Assembly (NCBI GenBank): GCA_965232485.1
Contig: OZ246975.1
Location: 992,001-1,056,000 of the forward strand
Origin: VXPQ01 sp965232485
Lineage (GTDB): Bacteria > Bacteroidota > Rhodothermia > Rhodothermales > VXPQ01
Reading direction: 5' to 3'
Length of the DNA stretch: 64,000 nt
Shown: positions 52,656 to 62,250 of the stretch, one piece after another
Layout: every line of letters starts with the position of its first letter
How positions within the stretch are numbered: position 1 is the stretch's first letter
The notes under the pieces: generated by a model
Seen by the model: only the letters and a program-made list of their open reading frames with translations
Databases searched by the model: none
What the model was told of the DNA's origin: nothing
Translations under genes and position numbers: made by a program

Positions 52656-55484
52656 CTAAAATCGGACTTCAAGGCCCAATTGCACCCTTCTTGGCTCGCG
52701 GTAGTGTTCGGGCCGCACGAACCATCCCGGATCGAACTGCCCGGTGCGCAACTGGTCCAGCGTCACGTCCGGCTCGCCTGTATCGGCGAACACCGTGGCC
52801 ACGTTGCGGGCGTCCAGCAGGTTGAACACTTCCAGAAAAACGCGGGGGCGAACCGGTCCCGCCTGGAATTCCTTGTACAAATTCAGGTCCACTTCGAAGG
52901 TGTTGTAGGCCCGCCGCGAATTGGAGGGAAATTCGGGCTGTACGTCGTTGCCGGTGAGCGCAGCGGAAGCGAACGTGGGCGTATACGGAAAGCCCGATTC
53001 GAACCGGAACCGAATCGACCCGCCGTACGCGTCGGCGCCTGCGTAGAAAGCGCCCGCCAGTTTGTGCCGCTGATCCCAGTTCAGGGGCAAGAGCGCCAGG
53101 GTGGGCTGGTTGTTGTTGAGCAAGGAGAAGAATTCGTCCGCAGGATTCGAGTTGGAGCCTTCCACCACCTGATAGGTGTAGCTCGCGTCCAGGCCGTAAT
53201 GGTTTGCGAACGCCCGGGACAGATGCACGGTCAGCCCGCGCGTGTTCGCGTAATCGCGGTTCGTGTAGATGACGTAGCTGACGCCGGGCAGCGCAGCGAC
53301 GATGGGCTGCGACGTGGAGACCCAGTTGCGCACGTCCCGGTAATATCCGGTCACGTCGGCGACAAGGCCGCCGAATCCCTGCCGCAGGCCGATCTCGTAC
53401 ATGGTCGTTTTTTGCGCGTCGAGGTCCGGGTTGCCGAAGGGACCGTACGAACCGGAAAGCGCCGGCATCTTGAAGCCGAAATTCTCGAACAGCCTGTTCT
53501 GAGTGGGAATCTGGAAGAAAATGCCGTAGGAAAAGTGGATCACGCCCTGCTCCGTAATGGGCCAGGCGGCGCCAAGACGGGGCGAGATTTGCAACTTGGG
53601 CGAGCTATCCTCCCACCAGTACGGCTCCCGATCCGCTATGGTCAGCGCGTTTTCGGGCGTTTCTTCCTCCGGCTGGATCACGCCATCTCCGTTTGCGTCC
53701 CGAAAACGGTTTGCAAGCTTGAGCGGGTTGAAGATATTGGGGTCCGAGGGATCCGCCGGAACCTGGGCGCGGGCGTCGAAATAATCCACCCGGATCCCGG
53801 CGTTCACGATGAAGTCGTCGAACTCCATCTTGTCCTGGACATAGCCGCTGATCGTACGCGGAGAAAGGTTGCTGAAACTGTTGTACGCCGCGCTGGATTC
53901 CGAGGGAATGGCGGGGCGGAACGGCTCGACCCGCTGCCCCGTCTCGTCGATCGCCGGGATCAGGTTGAAGGCGGTCAGCCCGATCTCGTCGATCCGCAAC
54001 TGGACGCCTGTCTTGATCAAATGGTGATCGGTTATCTGACTGGACAGATCGCCCTTGACGAAATACGAACGGGAGGTGCGGTTGAAATGGGACAGGTTCG
54101 TTCCTCCGCGCGCATACCGCTGCCCGCCGCTCAGCGCCTCAATATACTGGCCCGGCAGAAATTCGACGGAATCCCGCGCCACGAGGTCGAAATCGTTGTA
54201 CCGGGAATCGAAGGGGTCTTCGTACGCGTAGCCCTTCGCCTCGCGGTTGAACACGCCCGCATGGAGCGTATAGAACGTCCGGGGACTGATGAGGTGGGTA
54301 AGTTTCAGCTTGGCGTCGTAGCCGTCGTCGAAACTCCGGAAACGCCCGTCGGGCGCCCAGCGGCGAAACAGGTTATACGGGCGACCGCGGGAAAACGAAC
54401 CCAGTCCGATGGCGTTCAGAATCAGCTTGCGGCTCAAACGAATCTTGAGGTTCCCCTGCCAGCTTATCTTCTCGAAATTGTTCATCGGCGCGAGGGACGA
54501 ATCTCCCGCGGCGCCGTCGATCCCGAACAGGCGGGCGCCGTAAAGCCAGCCGTCGTTTTCGAAATAGCGTCCAAGGGCGAAAAAGGTGACGCGGTCCTTC
54601 CAGACAGGGCCTTCGAGCGACACGGTGGCGTTGCGAAAATGCGTGGGCTGGAAGGGCAAGTAGGAATACGGATCGACGTCGCGATACTGAATGCCCGCCT
54701 CGGTGTATTCCTCGGCGCGAACGCCCCGCAGAAAATCGTCTCCGCCCTCCCCGAGCACCGCATACCCCCCGGAATACACTTGCGCAGACCCGGCGAAGCG
54801 GTCGCTGCGTCCCTCCTTCGTAACCACGTTCACTACGCCCGACATGGCGTTCCCGTACTCCGCGTTGAACGTGCCGGAAATAACCTGCAACTCCTCGATG
54901 CCGTCGTTTTCGAGCTGGATGACGGAGGAGCCGTCGTAGCTGTCGCTGACCGGCACGCCGTCCACCATGAACACGACCTCGCTGCTGCGGCCTCCGCGAA
55001 TGTGAATGCCGTCCCGCGTGGTGACGCCCGCCTGCACGTCGAGCACCTGGGAAAGCTCGGTGACGGGCAACTTGTCGATGGTTTCCGCCGTGACGCGGGC
55101 CTCGGAGCTGGTGAGGTCCTTGCGGACGGCTTCGGCCTCGGCGGTCACCACAATCTCTTCCCCCTCGATGACCTCTTCCGACATTTCAAAATCGACGGTG
55201 GTGGTCAGGTCCACATTCACCTGTACGCCTTCGCGGCGCTGCCGGGAAAATCCGATGAAGGACGCCACCACGTCGTACGCGCCGGGACGCACGCCAATGA
55301 TGACGTATTCGCCGTCAACGTCTGTGACGGCGCCCTGCGTCGTGCCCTCTATGACCACATTGACGCCGGGCAACGGCTCGCCGGTCGCGGAATCCGTCGC
55401 CTCGCCGACGATTTTTCCGGTCTGCGCGACGGCGGGAACCGCGGCGAACAGGAACAGCAAGGCGGGAATCAGGCGGCGAAACAT
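52656..55484 (-). CDS. TonB-dependent outer-membrane receptor
   Basis: A 942-residue receptor. The signal peptide is RLIPALLFLFAAVPAVAQ. A carboxypeptidase-like domain follows (GKIVGEATDSATGEPLPGVN), then a plug domain with IHIRGGRSSEVVFMVDGVPV and SGTFNAEYGNAMSGVVNVVT, and a barrel ending RRVQLGLEVRF with terminal Phe. The start at 55484 is clear; the frame extends upstream only as an antisense-like shadow over the PPIase gene. It sits between the PPIase and the large secreted protein. The ligand is unknown. The co-encoded PorV-like protein suggests that the operon builds a complete outer-membrane/secretion unit. Confidence 0.93.
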   Translation of the reverse strand: MFRRLIPALLFLFAAVPAVAQTGKIVGEATDSATGEPLPGVNVVIEGTTQGAVTDVDGEYVIIGVRPGAYDVVASFIGFSRQRREGVQVNVDLTTTVDFEMSEEVIEGEEIVVTAEAEAVRKDLTSSEARVTAETIDKLPVTELSQVLDVQAGVTTRDGIHIRGGRSSEVVFMVDGVPVSDSYDGSSVIQLENDGIEELQVISGTFNAEYGNAMSGVVNVVTKEGRSDRFAGSAQVYSGGYAVLGEGGDDFLRGVRAEEYTEAGIQYRDVDPYSYLPFQPTHFRNATVSLEGPVWKDRVTFFALGRYFENDGWLYGARLFGIDGAAGDSSLAPMNNFEKISWQGNLKIRLSRKLILNAIGLGSFSRGRPYNLFRRWAPDGRFRSFDDGYDAKLKLTHLISPRTFYTLHAGVFNREAKGYAYEDPFDSRYNDFDLVARDSVEFLPGQYIEALSGGQRYARGGTNLSHFNRTSRSYFVKGDLSSQITDHHLIKTGVQLRIDEIGLTAFNLIPAIDETGQRVEPFRPAIPSESSAAYNSFSNLSPRTISGYVQDKMEFDDFIVNAGIRVDYFDARAQVPADPSDPNIFNPLKLANRFRDANGDGVIQPEEETPENALTIADREPYWWEDSSPKLQISPRLGAAWPITEQGVIHFSYGIFFQIPTQNRLFENFGFKMPALSGSYGPFGNPDLDAQKTTMYEIGLRQGFGGLVADVTGYYRDVRNWVSTSQPIVAALPGVSYVIYTNRDYANTRGLTVHLSRAFANHYGLDASYTYQVVEGSNSNPADEFFSLLNNNQPTLALLPLNWDQRHKLAGAFYAGADAYGGSIRFRFESGFPYTPTFASAALTGNDVQPEFPSNSRRAYNTFEVDLNLYKEFQAGPVRPRVFLEVFNLLDARNVATVFADTGEPDVTLDQLRTGQFDPGWFVRPEHYREPRRVQLGLEVRF

Positions 55485-55636
55485 GATCGACAGGCAAGGC
55501 GGACGAAAAACGAACAAGCGCGTCGCGGGACGAACCAAAGGCCGGAAAAAGATACGAACGATAAAAAAAGGAAACAGCGTTGGCGAACAGCGTTCGGACG
55601 GGCGAATCGCTCCAAACCCGACAAGCGCAAGGCGGA

Positions 55637-57022
55637 TCAGGGCACAGGGTCCAAAATATGCAATCCAGAGACAATTTCGGGATATATTTTCACCTCGTAC
55701 CTCGCCCGCAAATCGTCCGCGCGCGCCCGAAGGGCTTCGTCCGTCATGCGCTCGCGGAGGCGGGCCAGCGCCAGCGCCGGAGGCGCAGCGGGTTCGGCGT
55801 ACGTTTCGCGCCAGGCGCGGACGGAATCTTCCGGCGCGACCACATTGCGGGCGAGGCGGTTCCATGCCTGCTCGAAGGCCCACTCCTCCATGGCGCGGTC
55901 CAACGCGCGGGCGAACTCGGGCGCGCGATCCACGCGAGCAAGGCGGGCGGATTCCAGCAACATCTCCTGCACGATCAGCCCGTCGATGAAGCGGCGCAGC
56001 GTCTCGGCGTCGCGGACCCGGCCGCGCTGCCGGGGATCGGTAAAGCGGGCGCGCTCCCGGAATTCGGCCACCGTCCAGGTTTGGCGGTCGCGAGGCGGGC
56101 CGAACGTTATCAGGGGATCGTCCAGCCAGGCGAAAGATTCGGGATCCGACGCAGGCGCGGCGGCGTCCTCCGGGCGATCCGCCTCGCCCGCGATCCAGGC
56201 CAAAAGACGGTCGAATCCCGGAGCATGATACGACAGGGCGGCGTCTTCGCGGATGCGGGCGGAAAGGGCTGTGCGGGCGCGACGGCGCTTTCGATCGAGC
56301 ACGTACCATTCCATCTTGTTCTTTTGCGCGGCGAATTCGGTTTCGGTGAGCACAGGTTTCGTGAAGCGATCTTCGACCTGCACGATGGAGTATCCCTGCG
56401 CGGTGCGGACCGGCGGGCTGAAATCGCCGAGCGGCAACGTGAAGGCAACGTCCTCGAAAGCCGGGTCCATTTCGTCGAAACCGAAGGAGCCAAGACGCCC
56501 GCCGCTGCGGGCCAATGCGGCGTCGGCGAACACTTCCCGGGCCAGCTCCTCGAACGAAGCGCCCCGGCGGAGCCGTTCGTACAACGTATCGGCGGCAGCC
56601 CGATCGGGCGCATACAAGTGGCGGGCCGTTACGGTCGTATTGACCCGAACGAACATATCCGCAAGGTCTTCCTCCGAAACCGCAATCGTGTCGTAAACGG
56701 CGCGGTGCGCGTAGGCCTCTATGAGGAGTTTGCGGCGCAGGCGCTCCTCCGCGAACCGGTAAACCGGCTCCTCCGCAAGGCCGCCGTCGAGCGCATCGCG
56801 GGCCATGAGTTTCAGGGTAATCAGTTGCTCCAGGTACGCGGCGCGGTGGATTGCCTGGTCCGGCAAGCCGGAGGACAGCAAAAAATCCACGTAGCGGCTC
56901 CGGTATTCCTCCGCGTCGATCGGTTTGCCCGCCACGACGGCGACGGGCTCGGGGGCGGGCGCCCTGCCGCAGGAGGACAGCAGGATGACCGTCAGGGTCC
57001 ATATATATAAGGCGCGGGGCAT
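55637..57022 (-). CDS. Parvulin-type peptidyl-prolyl isomerase lipoprotein
   Basis: A 461-residue lipoprotein with lipobox LLSSC (Cys18) after MPRALYIWTLTVILL. The parvulin core is in the middle: TARHLYAPDRAAADTLYERL, FEELAREVF and GRLGSFGFDEMDPAFEDVAF, then PVRTAQGYSIVQVEDR. SurA/PrsA-like helical regions flank it. It helps fold outer-membrane proteins in the periplasm. As first gene before a TonB receptor, a secreted protein and a PorV-like barrel it could be a dedicated chaperone for these. The ATG at 57022 was chosen because it gives the lipobox; upstream extension has no similarity. Confidence 0.88.
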   Translation of the reverse strand: MPRALYIWTLTVILLSSCGRAPAPEPVAVVAGKPIDAEEYRSRYVDFLLSSGLPDQAIHRAAYLEQLITLKLMARDALDGGLAEEPVYRFAEERLRRKLLIEAYAHRAVYDTIAVSEEDLADMFVRVNTTVTARHLYAPDRAAADTLYERLRRGASFEELAREVFADAALARSGGRLGSFGFDEMDPAFEDVAFTLPLGDFSPPVRTAQGYSIVQVEDRFTKPVLTETEFAAQKNKMEWYVLDRKRRRARTALSARIREDAALSYHAPGFDRLLAWIAGEADRPEDAAAPASDPESFAWLDDPLITFGPPRDRQTWTVAEFRERARFTDPRQRGRVRDAETLRRFIDGLIVQEMLLESARLARVDRAPEFARALDRAMEEWAFEQAWNRLARNVVAPEDSVRAWRETYAEPAAPPALALARLRERMTDEALRARADDLRARYEVKIYPEIVSGLHILDPVP

Positions 57023-57458
57023 GAATGCGTCAACGAGGCGGCGTCCTGTGCGCCCGGGGATCGCGCAACCGGGCGTCGCGCCATGCGGCGAACGCGTTGG
57101 CCGGGGCATGCGCGGCAGTAAAAAGATGCATGTGAAAGTAAAGCGACATACGCGGCGGCGCCGAAATATGCGCGACAGCATAAGGAGCTCGCGCGACAGT
57201 AAAGGGCGATGAAGTATCTTGAGCCGTATCTTGGGCAATATCTTTCCCGGGAAGGCCGATAGGCGAAAATATACGAGAATGCATGGCGAAAAACGGAATG
57301 CAATGTCCGAACGTGCGTATTATGAACCGGCCAATTTTTCAATCCGCCCCTGAATCGCGACCGACGCCATTGTCCATCGGCGCCTGGAAAACAGACATCG
57401 TTTCGAGCGCCGAATGAACAGCATCGTTATGAAACACGCCGCCACCCCCTGCCGCGCT
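57023..57458. other. Divergent region between PPIase and GH13 genes
   Basis: About 435 bp, no convincing gene. Three near-copies of GCGCGACAGTAAAGG occur (57110, 57170, 57191), and two CAAGATAC copies 15 bp apart on the minus strand near 57217-57240. Both may be regulatory. Confidence 0.5.
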
Positions 57459-59360
57459 ATGAAATCCCACGCAATGACCGTCTTTCTCGCCGCGTTGCTC
57501 GCCGTCGCCGGGCTGTCCTGCCAGACGGAAGCCAGAGAAAATGACGCAGACGACTCCGTAACGACCTCCGACGACCTGACCAGCGTGCCCGAATGGAGCC
57601 GCGAAGCGATCTGGTATCAGATTTTCGTGGAGCGATTCCGCAACGGCGACGCTTCCAACGATCCCGTGTTCGAAAACGCCGAAGGGGCATACCCCAACCG
57701 GCCTTTCGAAGGCTGGTCCCCTACCCCCTGGACGCACGACTGGTATCGACAGGAAGACTGGGCCGCGGCTTCCGGCGAAGAATTCTACCGGACCGTACAG
57801 GCGCGACGATACGGAGGCGACCTGCAAGGCGTGCTGGACCGGCTCGATTATCTGGAGGAATTAGGGGTGACGGCGTTGTACCTCAACCCGATCAACGATG
57901 CGCCGTCGCTGCACAAATACGACGCCCGAAACTACCGGCATATCGACCGAAACTTCGGCCCGGACCCCGCCGGAGACGCCGAAATCATGGCGGCGGAAAA
58001 TCCGGCGGACCCCGACTCCTGGCGATGGACCTCGGCAGACCGGCTTTTCCTGGACCTCGTCGCCGCCGCGCACGAGCGCGGCATGCGCATCATCCTCGAC
58101 TATTCATGGAATCATACGGGCATTACGTTCTGGGCGTGGAAGGATATTCTGGAGAACCAGGCCGCCTCGCCCTACGCGGACTGGTATGAAATCGCGCGGT
58201 TCGACGACCCGGCCACCGGGGAAAACGAATTCGAATACGAGGGCTGGGCAGGCGTTTCCACGCTCCCCAACCTGAAAAAAGTCGAGGTGGAGACAAAAGG
58301 GATGGAGGGCAGCAACCTGCATCCGGCCGTGAAACAACATGTATATCATGTGACGCGGCGCTGGATGGACCCCAACGGAGACGGCGACCCGAGCGACGGC
58401 ATAGACGGTTTTCGGCTCGATGTGGCGGAGCAGGTGCCCAAAGGATTCTGGCGCGAGTACCGGGCCTTCGTGCGCGACGTCAACCCGGACGCGTACCTCG
58501 TGGGCGAGGTATGGTGGGAAGACTGGCCGGACCACATGGCCGATCCGGTTCCCTGGGTGCAAGGCGATGTGTTCGATGCGGTGATGAATTACCGATGGTA
58601 CATGCCTACCCGGAGTTTTTTCGCCCAGGCGCCGCCCTACCTTACCGCCGCCGGCTATATCGCGCACCTCGATTCCGTGGAGCGCGGCATCGACCGGGCG
58701 CATCTCGAAGCCATGATGAACCTCGGAGCCAGCCACGATTCCCCGCGCCTGGGCACTTCGCTCTACAACAACCAGACGAAATACAAATACCAGGCCCACC
58801 CCCGCGGCAATCCCGAGTACAAGATCGACCGCCCGGACGAACGGACCGAGGCCGTCCGCCGCCTGGTGCTGACCCAGCAATTTACGTACTACGGCGCGCC
58901 GCATATCTGGAACGGCGACGAAGTGGGCATGTGGGGCGCGGACGATCCCGACGGACGCAAACCACTCTTGTGGGACGATCTTGCGTACGAAGACGAACGC
59001 GCCGCGCCCCATGCGGCGGCGCGGCGAACGGATCCGGTGGCGCCGGACCTGGATTTGTATGCATTCATCCAGAAACTGGCGCGCGTCCGCGCGGCGCACA
59101 TGGACTTGTTCGCGCGCGGAACCCTCGACTATGCGCTGGCCGACGACGAACGGCGACTGCTTGCCTATGTCCGGGCCTCGGAAAGCGAAACCGCCCTCGT
59201 GGCGTTCAACGCCTCCGACGAAACGCATACGGCGGTCATTCCCGTCGAAGGCAGTTTCCGGAACGCGCTCGCGCCGGAAACCCCTGCGCTGCGGTCGGAG
59301 CAAGGGCGCCTCGCGCTGGAACTGGCGCCGCTCACGGCCATGATTCTGATTCGGGAATAA
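57459..59360 (+). CDS. GH13 alpha-amylase-family lipoprotein
   Basis: A 633-residue enzyme resembling cyclomaltodextrinase or periplasmic alpha-amylase. A lipoprotein signal has the lipobox-like AGLSC (Cys21). The barrel begins WSREAIWYQIFVERFRNGD. Later motifs include LGVTALYLNPINDAPSLHKY, GFRLDVAEQVP (nucleophile Asp), VGEVWWEDW (acid Glu) and LGASHDSPRLGT (third Asp). It would hydrolyse alpha-1,4 oligosaccharides at the outer membrane or periplasm. The ATG at 57459 was chosen; 57414, 57429 and 57474 are alternatives. It is divergent from the PPIase operon and alone as a unit. It differs in architecture from the T9SS amylase at 36514-39780. Confidence 0.92.
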   Translation: MKSHAMTVFLAALLAVAGLSCQTEARENDADDSVTTSDDLTSVPEWSREAIWYQIFVERFRNGDASNDPVFENAEGAYPNRPFEGWSPTPWTHDWYRQEDWAAASGEEFYRTVQARRYGGDLQGVLDRLDYLEELGVTALYLNPINDAPSLHKYDARNYRHIDRNFGPDPAGDAEIMAAENPADPDSWRWTSADRLFLDLVAAAHERGMRIILDYSWNHTGITFWAWKDILENQAASPYADWYEIARFDDPATGENEFEYEGWAGVSTLPNLKKVEVETKGMEGSNLHPAVKQHVYHVTRRWMDPNGDGDPSDGIDGFRLDVAEQVPKGFWREYRAFVRDVNPDAYLVGEVWWEDWPDHMADPVPWVQGDVFDAVMNYRWYMPTRSFFAQAPPYLTAAGYIAHLDSVERGIDRAHLEAMMNLGASHDSPRLGTSLYNNQTKYKYQAHPRGNPEYKIDRPDERTEAVRRLVLTQQFTYYGAPHIWNGDEVGMWGADDPDGRKPLLWDDLAYEDERAAPHAAARRTDPVAPDLDLYAFIQKLARVRAAHMDLFARGTLDYALADDERRLLAYVRASESETALVAFNASDETHTAVIPVEGSFRNALAPETPALRSEQGRLALELAPLTAMILIRE

Positions 59361-59410
59361 AGGAAAAGGGTGCCTTTCGTGTTTGCGGGATTCAGGCGCC
59401 GCGGGCTGCG

Positions 59411-59457
59411 CGCCTTAATTATTTAAGCGTAGAATTTCTGACCTTAATTATTAAGGT
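59411..59457. terminator. A/T palindromes between convergent genes
   Basis: ACCTTAATTATTAAGGT (59441-59457) is a perfect palindrome around one base. A related imperfect one, CGCCTTAATTATTTAAGCG, is at 59411-59429. Lying between convergent stops they may act as a bidirectional terminator. Operator function is the alternative. Confidence 0.4.
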
Positions 59458-59551
59458 TGCGGCTTCGCGAAGCGGATTTGCCTCTGGGCCGGATGGCGGA
59501 GATGCGGGCCGGTCCGGGCGCATGACGCTCGCAAAATGACGCCGGAGAATA

Positions 59552-61714
59552 TTACGTTCCAGCGAGGCGGGCCCGGTCCAGCGGAGTGAAATCCGGACGG
59601 AACGTGCCCTTTTCGATGCGATATATGCGGTCGGCCCGCGACAAAAACGACGGCGAATGCGAGGCCACGATCGTTATGCAACCCTGGCGATAGCGATCCA
59701 GCATATCCATAACCTGCCGCGCCGTATCGCTATCCATGGCGGAGGTGGGTTCGTCGAGCAAAAGCACCTGCGGGCTGCGAACCAGCGCCCTGGCCAATCC
59801 CACCAGCTGCCGTTGCCCCCCGGAAAGAGCGGCGCCCCCCTCCCCCACGAGCGTCATATACCCGTTAGGCAACGTCTCGAAAAAATCGGAAAGCCCGATC
59901 TCTTCGCATTTTTTTATGGTTTCCTGAACATCAAGCGCAAGGCCCAGCCGGATGTTGTCCACGAGCGCGCCGCTGAATATCCGGATGTGCTGCGGCGCGA
60001 CGCCGAGTATGTCCCGCCACCCGATCACTGAAAATTCATTCCAGTCGCACCCGTTGACCAGCACTTCGCCGGATTGGGGCATGGCAAGCCGCTGCAACAT
60101 GCGAAGCAACGACGATTTGCCGGACCCCGTACTCCCCACGATCAGCATGAGCTCCCCGCAATAGCATATGAATGAAACATCGCCAAGCAGGGTCAACTGC
60201 CCGGGATAACTGAAAACGGCGCGAGAAACTTCGAGCCGCCGTACGCGGCCCAGGGCGCTTTTGGCCGCTTCTTCCTTCAGGTCGTATTCAGGGCGAAGCG
60301 AAGTAAACTGGTAAATCCTGTCGAAAGCCACCTTCGCTTCCTGAAAATCCACGTTCGCCGTGGCCAACGCCTGGGCGCCCGACACGACCATTCCGATCAT
60401 TTGCAGAATCGCGACCATCGCCCCCAGTCCCATGGCGTCGCCAAAAACAAGCATGGACGCCCATGCAAGTACGCCGGTGACGATAAGTCCCCCCGCGATC
60501 GACAATACGCCGCTGAATCGTACGGCAACCTGTCCCAGACGGAAAATTTCTTCCTGAAGGTGCGTGTACGTATCGCGCATCAACCGCGTAAACACGGCTT
60601 CGGCATTGGCCGATTTGATGGCTTCGATGCCTCGAATGGCTTCGACGTATCCGCTCTGGTTCAGCGAATGCGCCGTCATGATGCGCTGCTGCCCCTTCAC
60701 GATGGGCTGATGAAAATGCCGCGCCGCCAGCATGAAAAAAAGAAGCGCAAGAAATACCGTCCCGGCAATCTCTGGACTGTGTACGAAGATGAACGCCATG
60801 CCCGCCACGAGAACCAGCGCCTCAATGACCACATTGCCCAGCACATGCGTCACGGTTTGCTGAAGTCGCTCGGTGTCGTTGAGGCGGGCAATCAGGTCGC
60901 CCGTCTTTCTCGAACTGAAAAAAGCATAGGGAAGGCGCAGCAAATCGTCGAGAAATCGCCTCGTGATGCGGTTATTGAATGCGCGCGCCTGCCCAAGAAG
61001 CAGCAATTGCCGGGCAATGCCCATGCCGGCCTGCGCCGCCAGCACGAGAAAAAGCAGCGTCAGCCCAACCGCAAGTTGCTCTACGTTCCGCTGCGGAAGA
61101 ATATCGTCAATGAGCATCTTGGAAAAGAAGGCCATCGCAAGGCCGAACACGGACACGAGTCCGCCCAGCGCAACCGACATCGTCAGCGAACGAATATCTT
61201 CCCGAACCGCGTCCCACAACCATTGTCGCCGGGTCGACGCCCGGTGTTTTCGAGTCGCAAAACCGCTATCCGGGCGCAAGAGCAGCAGGGCGCGGCTTTC
61301 CCATATGTTTTCGAGTTCGGCGGCGTCATGCCAGGCTACGCCGGTTTCCGGGTCGCCAATCAGGAACCGGTCCCCGAAACACCCGAATAAAATGACGTAA
61401 TGCTGGCGGACGCCGTTCAGCACCACATGCAGCACGGCGGGCGCGTCCAGCCCCCGAAGATCGTCCATCCCGGCCTCGTACGGCTCTGATCGAAGCCCGA
61501 TTTGCCCGGCCGCCTGGTGTAGCCCGAGAAGCGTGGCGCCCTGCGACATGGTGCCGCTAAGGCCCCGAAGCCGCTCCATGGTTTCCTCGCCCCCGAAAAA
61601 ACGAACAATCCAGGAAAGGCACGCAACGCCGCAATCGGACTGATCCAATTGCCGAACAATCGATTTCGTTGCTCGCCTCGTTATTTTCCGGCAAGCCTTG
61701 TCCTTTCGATTCAT
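59552..61714 (-). CDS. C39-peptidase-containing ABC exporter (bacteriocin processing)
   Basis: A 720-residue peptidase-containing ABC transporter. Residues 1-150 form a C39 cysteine peptidase: Cys28 in QSDCGVACL, His near 105 in QHYVILFG, and Asp near 120 in LIGDPETG. A membrane domain (about 175-440) follows. The nucleotide-binding domain has Walker A GSTGSGKSS, signature LSGGQRQLVGLARAL, Walker B LLLDEPTSAMD and the switch His in VASHSPSF. These exporters cut substrates after a double glycine and secrete them. Two peptides with such leaders are encoded upstream on the same strand. It overlaps the thioredoxin-like gene by 4 bp. Confidence 0.94.
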   Translation of the reverse strand: MNRKDKACRKITRRATKSIVRQLDQSDCGVACLSWIVRFFGGEETMERLRGLSGTMSQGATLLGLHQAAGQIGLRSEPYEAGMDDLRGLDAPAVLHVVLNGVRQHYVILFGCFGDRFLIGDPETGVAWHDAAELENIWESRALLLLRPDSGFATRKHRASTRRQWLWDAVREDIRSLTMSVALGGLVSVFGLAMAFFSKMLIDDILPQRNVEQLAVGLTLLFLVLAAQAGMGIARQLLLLGQARAFNNRITRRFLDDLLRLPYAFFSSRKTGDLIARLNDTERLQQTVTHVLGNVVIEALVLVAGMAFIFVHSPEIAGTVFLALLFFMLAARHFHQPIVKGQQRIMTAHSLNQSGYVEAIRGIEAIKSANAEAVFTRLMRDTYTHLQEEIFRLGQVAVRFSGVLSIAGGLIVTGVLAWASMLVFGDAMGLGAMVAILQMIGMVVSGAQALATANVDFQEAKVAFDRIYQFTSLRPEYDLKEEAAKSALGRVRRLEVSRAVFSYPGQLTLLGDVSFICYCGELMLIVGSTGSGKSSLLRMLQRLAMPQSGEVLVNGCDWNEFSVIGWRDILGVAPQHIRIFSGALVDNIRLGLALDVQETIKKCEEIGLSDFFETLPNGYMTLVGEGGAALSGGQRQLVGLARALVRSPQVLLLDEPTSAMDSDTARQVMDMLDRYRQGCITIVASHSPSFLSRADRIYRIEKGTFRPDFTPLDRARLAGT

Positions 61715-62238
61715 AACGATTCTGCGCCATCAGCGGCAGCCACAATTTTTTCAATGGCTACAAGCCCCTCGAACGTATCGCGCAGGCGACCGTCCGAACC
61801 ATATACGAGTGTCGTCGGCACTACGCCAATGCCCAGGTTTTCGCCAAGAGTCGAAGCGGTATCCCGAAGCACGCGAAACCAGGGTATGCCGTCAATGTCC
61901 GTTTCCCGGGCAAATGCCTGCACGGCGTCGCGTTCCTCCCAAGCGACAAAAAACACCGCATGCTCTTTCAGAAGCAGCGCCTGCTCGCTGAATGCGCGCA
62001 ATTCCGCGCGACAGTATTCGCATGTGGTCGTAAAAAACACGAGCGTCACGCTTTGCTCCCCGTCAGGAGGCAAAAAAACCGACGCCCCTTGCAGGTCCAC
62101 GAGATGGGCTTCCGGAAGCTGCGCGCGACGTTCCACGGCGACAAGGCGCTGTTTCCGTATGCGCCAGGCTTCTATCCCAAGCCATGCGACAACGCCAAGC
62201 AGCGCAACCACGATCAGAACGGCTCCTGTCTTCTTCAT
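61711..62238 (-). CDS. Membrane-anchored thioredoxin-like protein
   Basis: A 175-residue protein with an N-terminal membrane anchor (AVLIVVALLGVVAWLGIEAW) and a periplasmic thioredoxin fold. The redox pair is Cys73-x2-Cys76 (TTTCEYCRAEL). VVPTTLVYGSDGR supplies the cis-proline. It resembles TlpA/ResA-type reductants. It lies between the membrane-protein gene and the exporter, overlapping the latter, and an SD-like AGGGGTG precedes its start. Since both precursor peptides contain cysteines, it may handle their disulfides. This is inference. Confidence 0.8.
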   Translation of the reverse strand: MKKTGAVLIVVALLGVVAWLGIEAWRIRKQRLVAVERRAQLPEAHLVDLQGASVFLPPDGEQSVTLVFFTTTCEYCRAELRAFSEQALLLKEHAVFFVAWEERDAVQAFARETDIDGIPWFRVLRDTASTLGENLGIGVVPTTLVYGSDGRLRDTFEGLVAIEKIVAAADGAESL

Positions 62239-62250
62239 GACGCACCCCTG

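Noticed and set aside
55485..57002. Extension of the TonB receptor frame over the PPIase gene
   Set aside because: It has no similarity to receptors, lies before a clear signal peptide, and overlaps a recognisable parvulin lipoprotein on the same strand.
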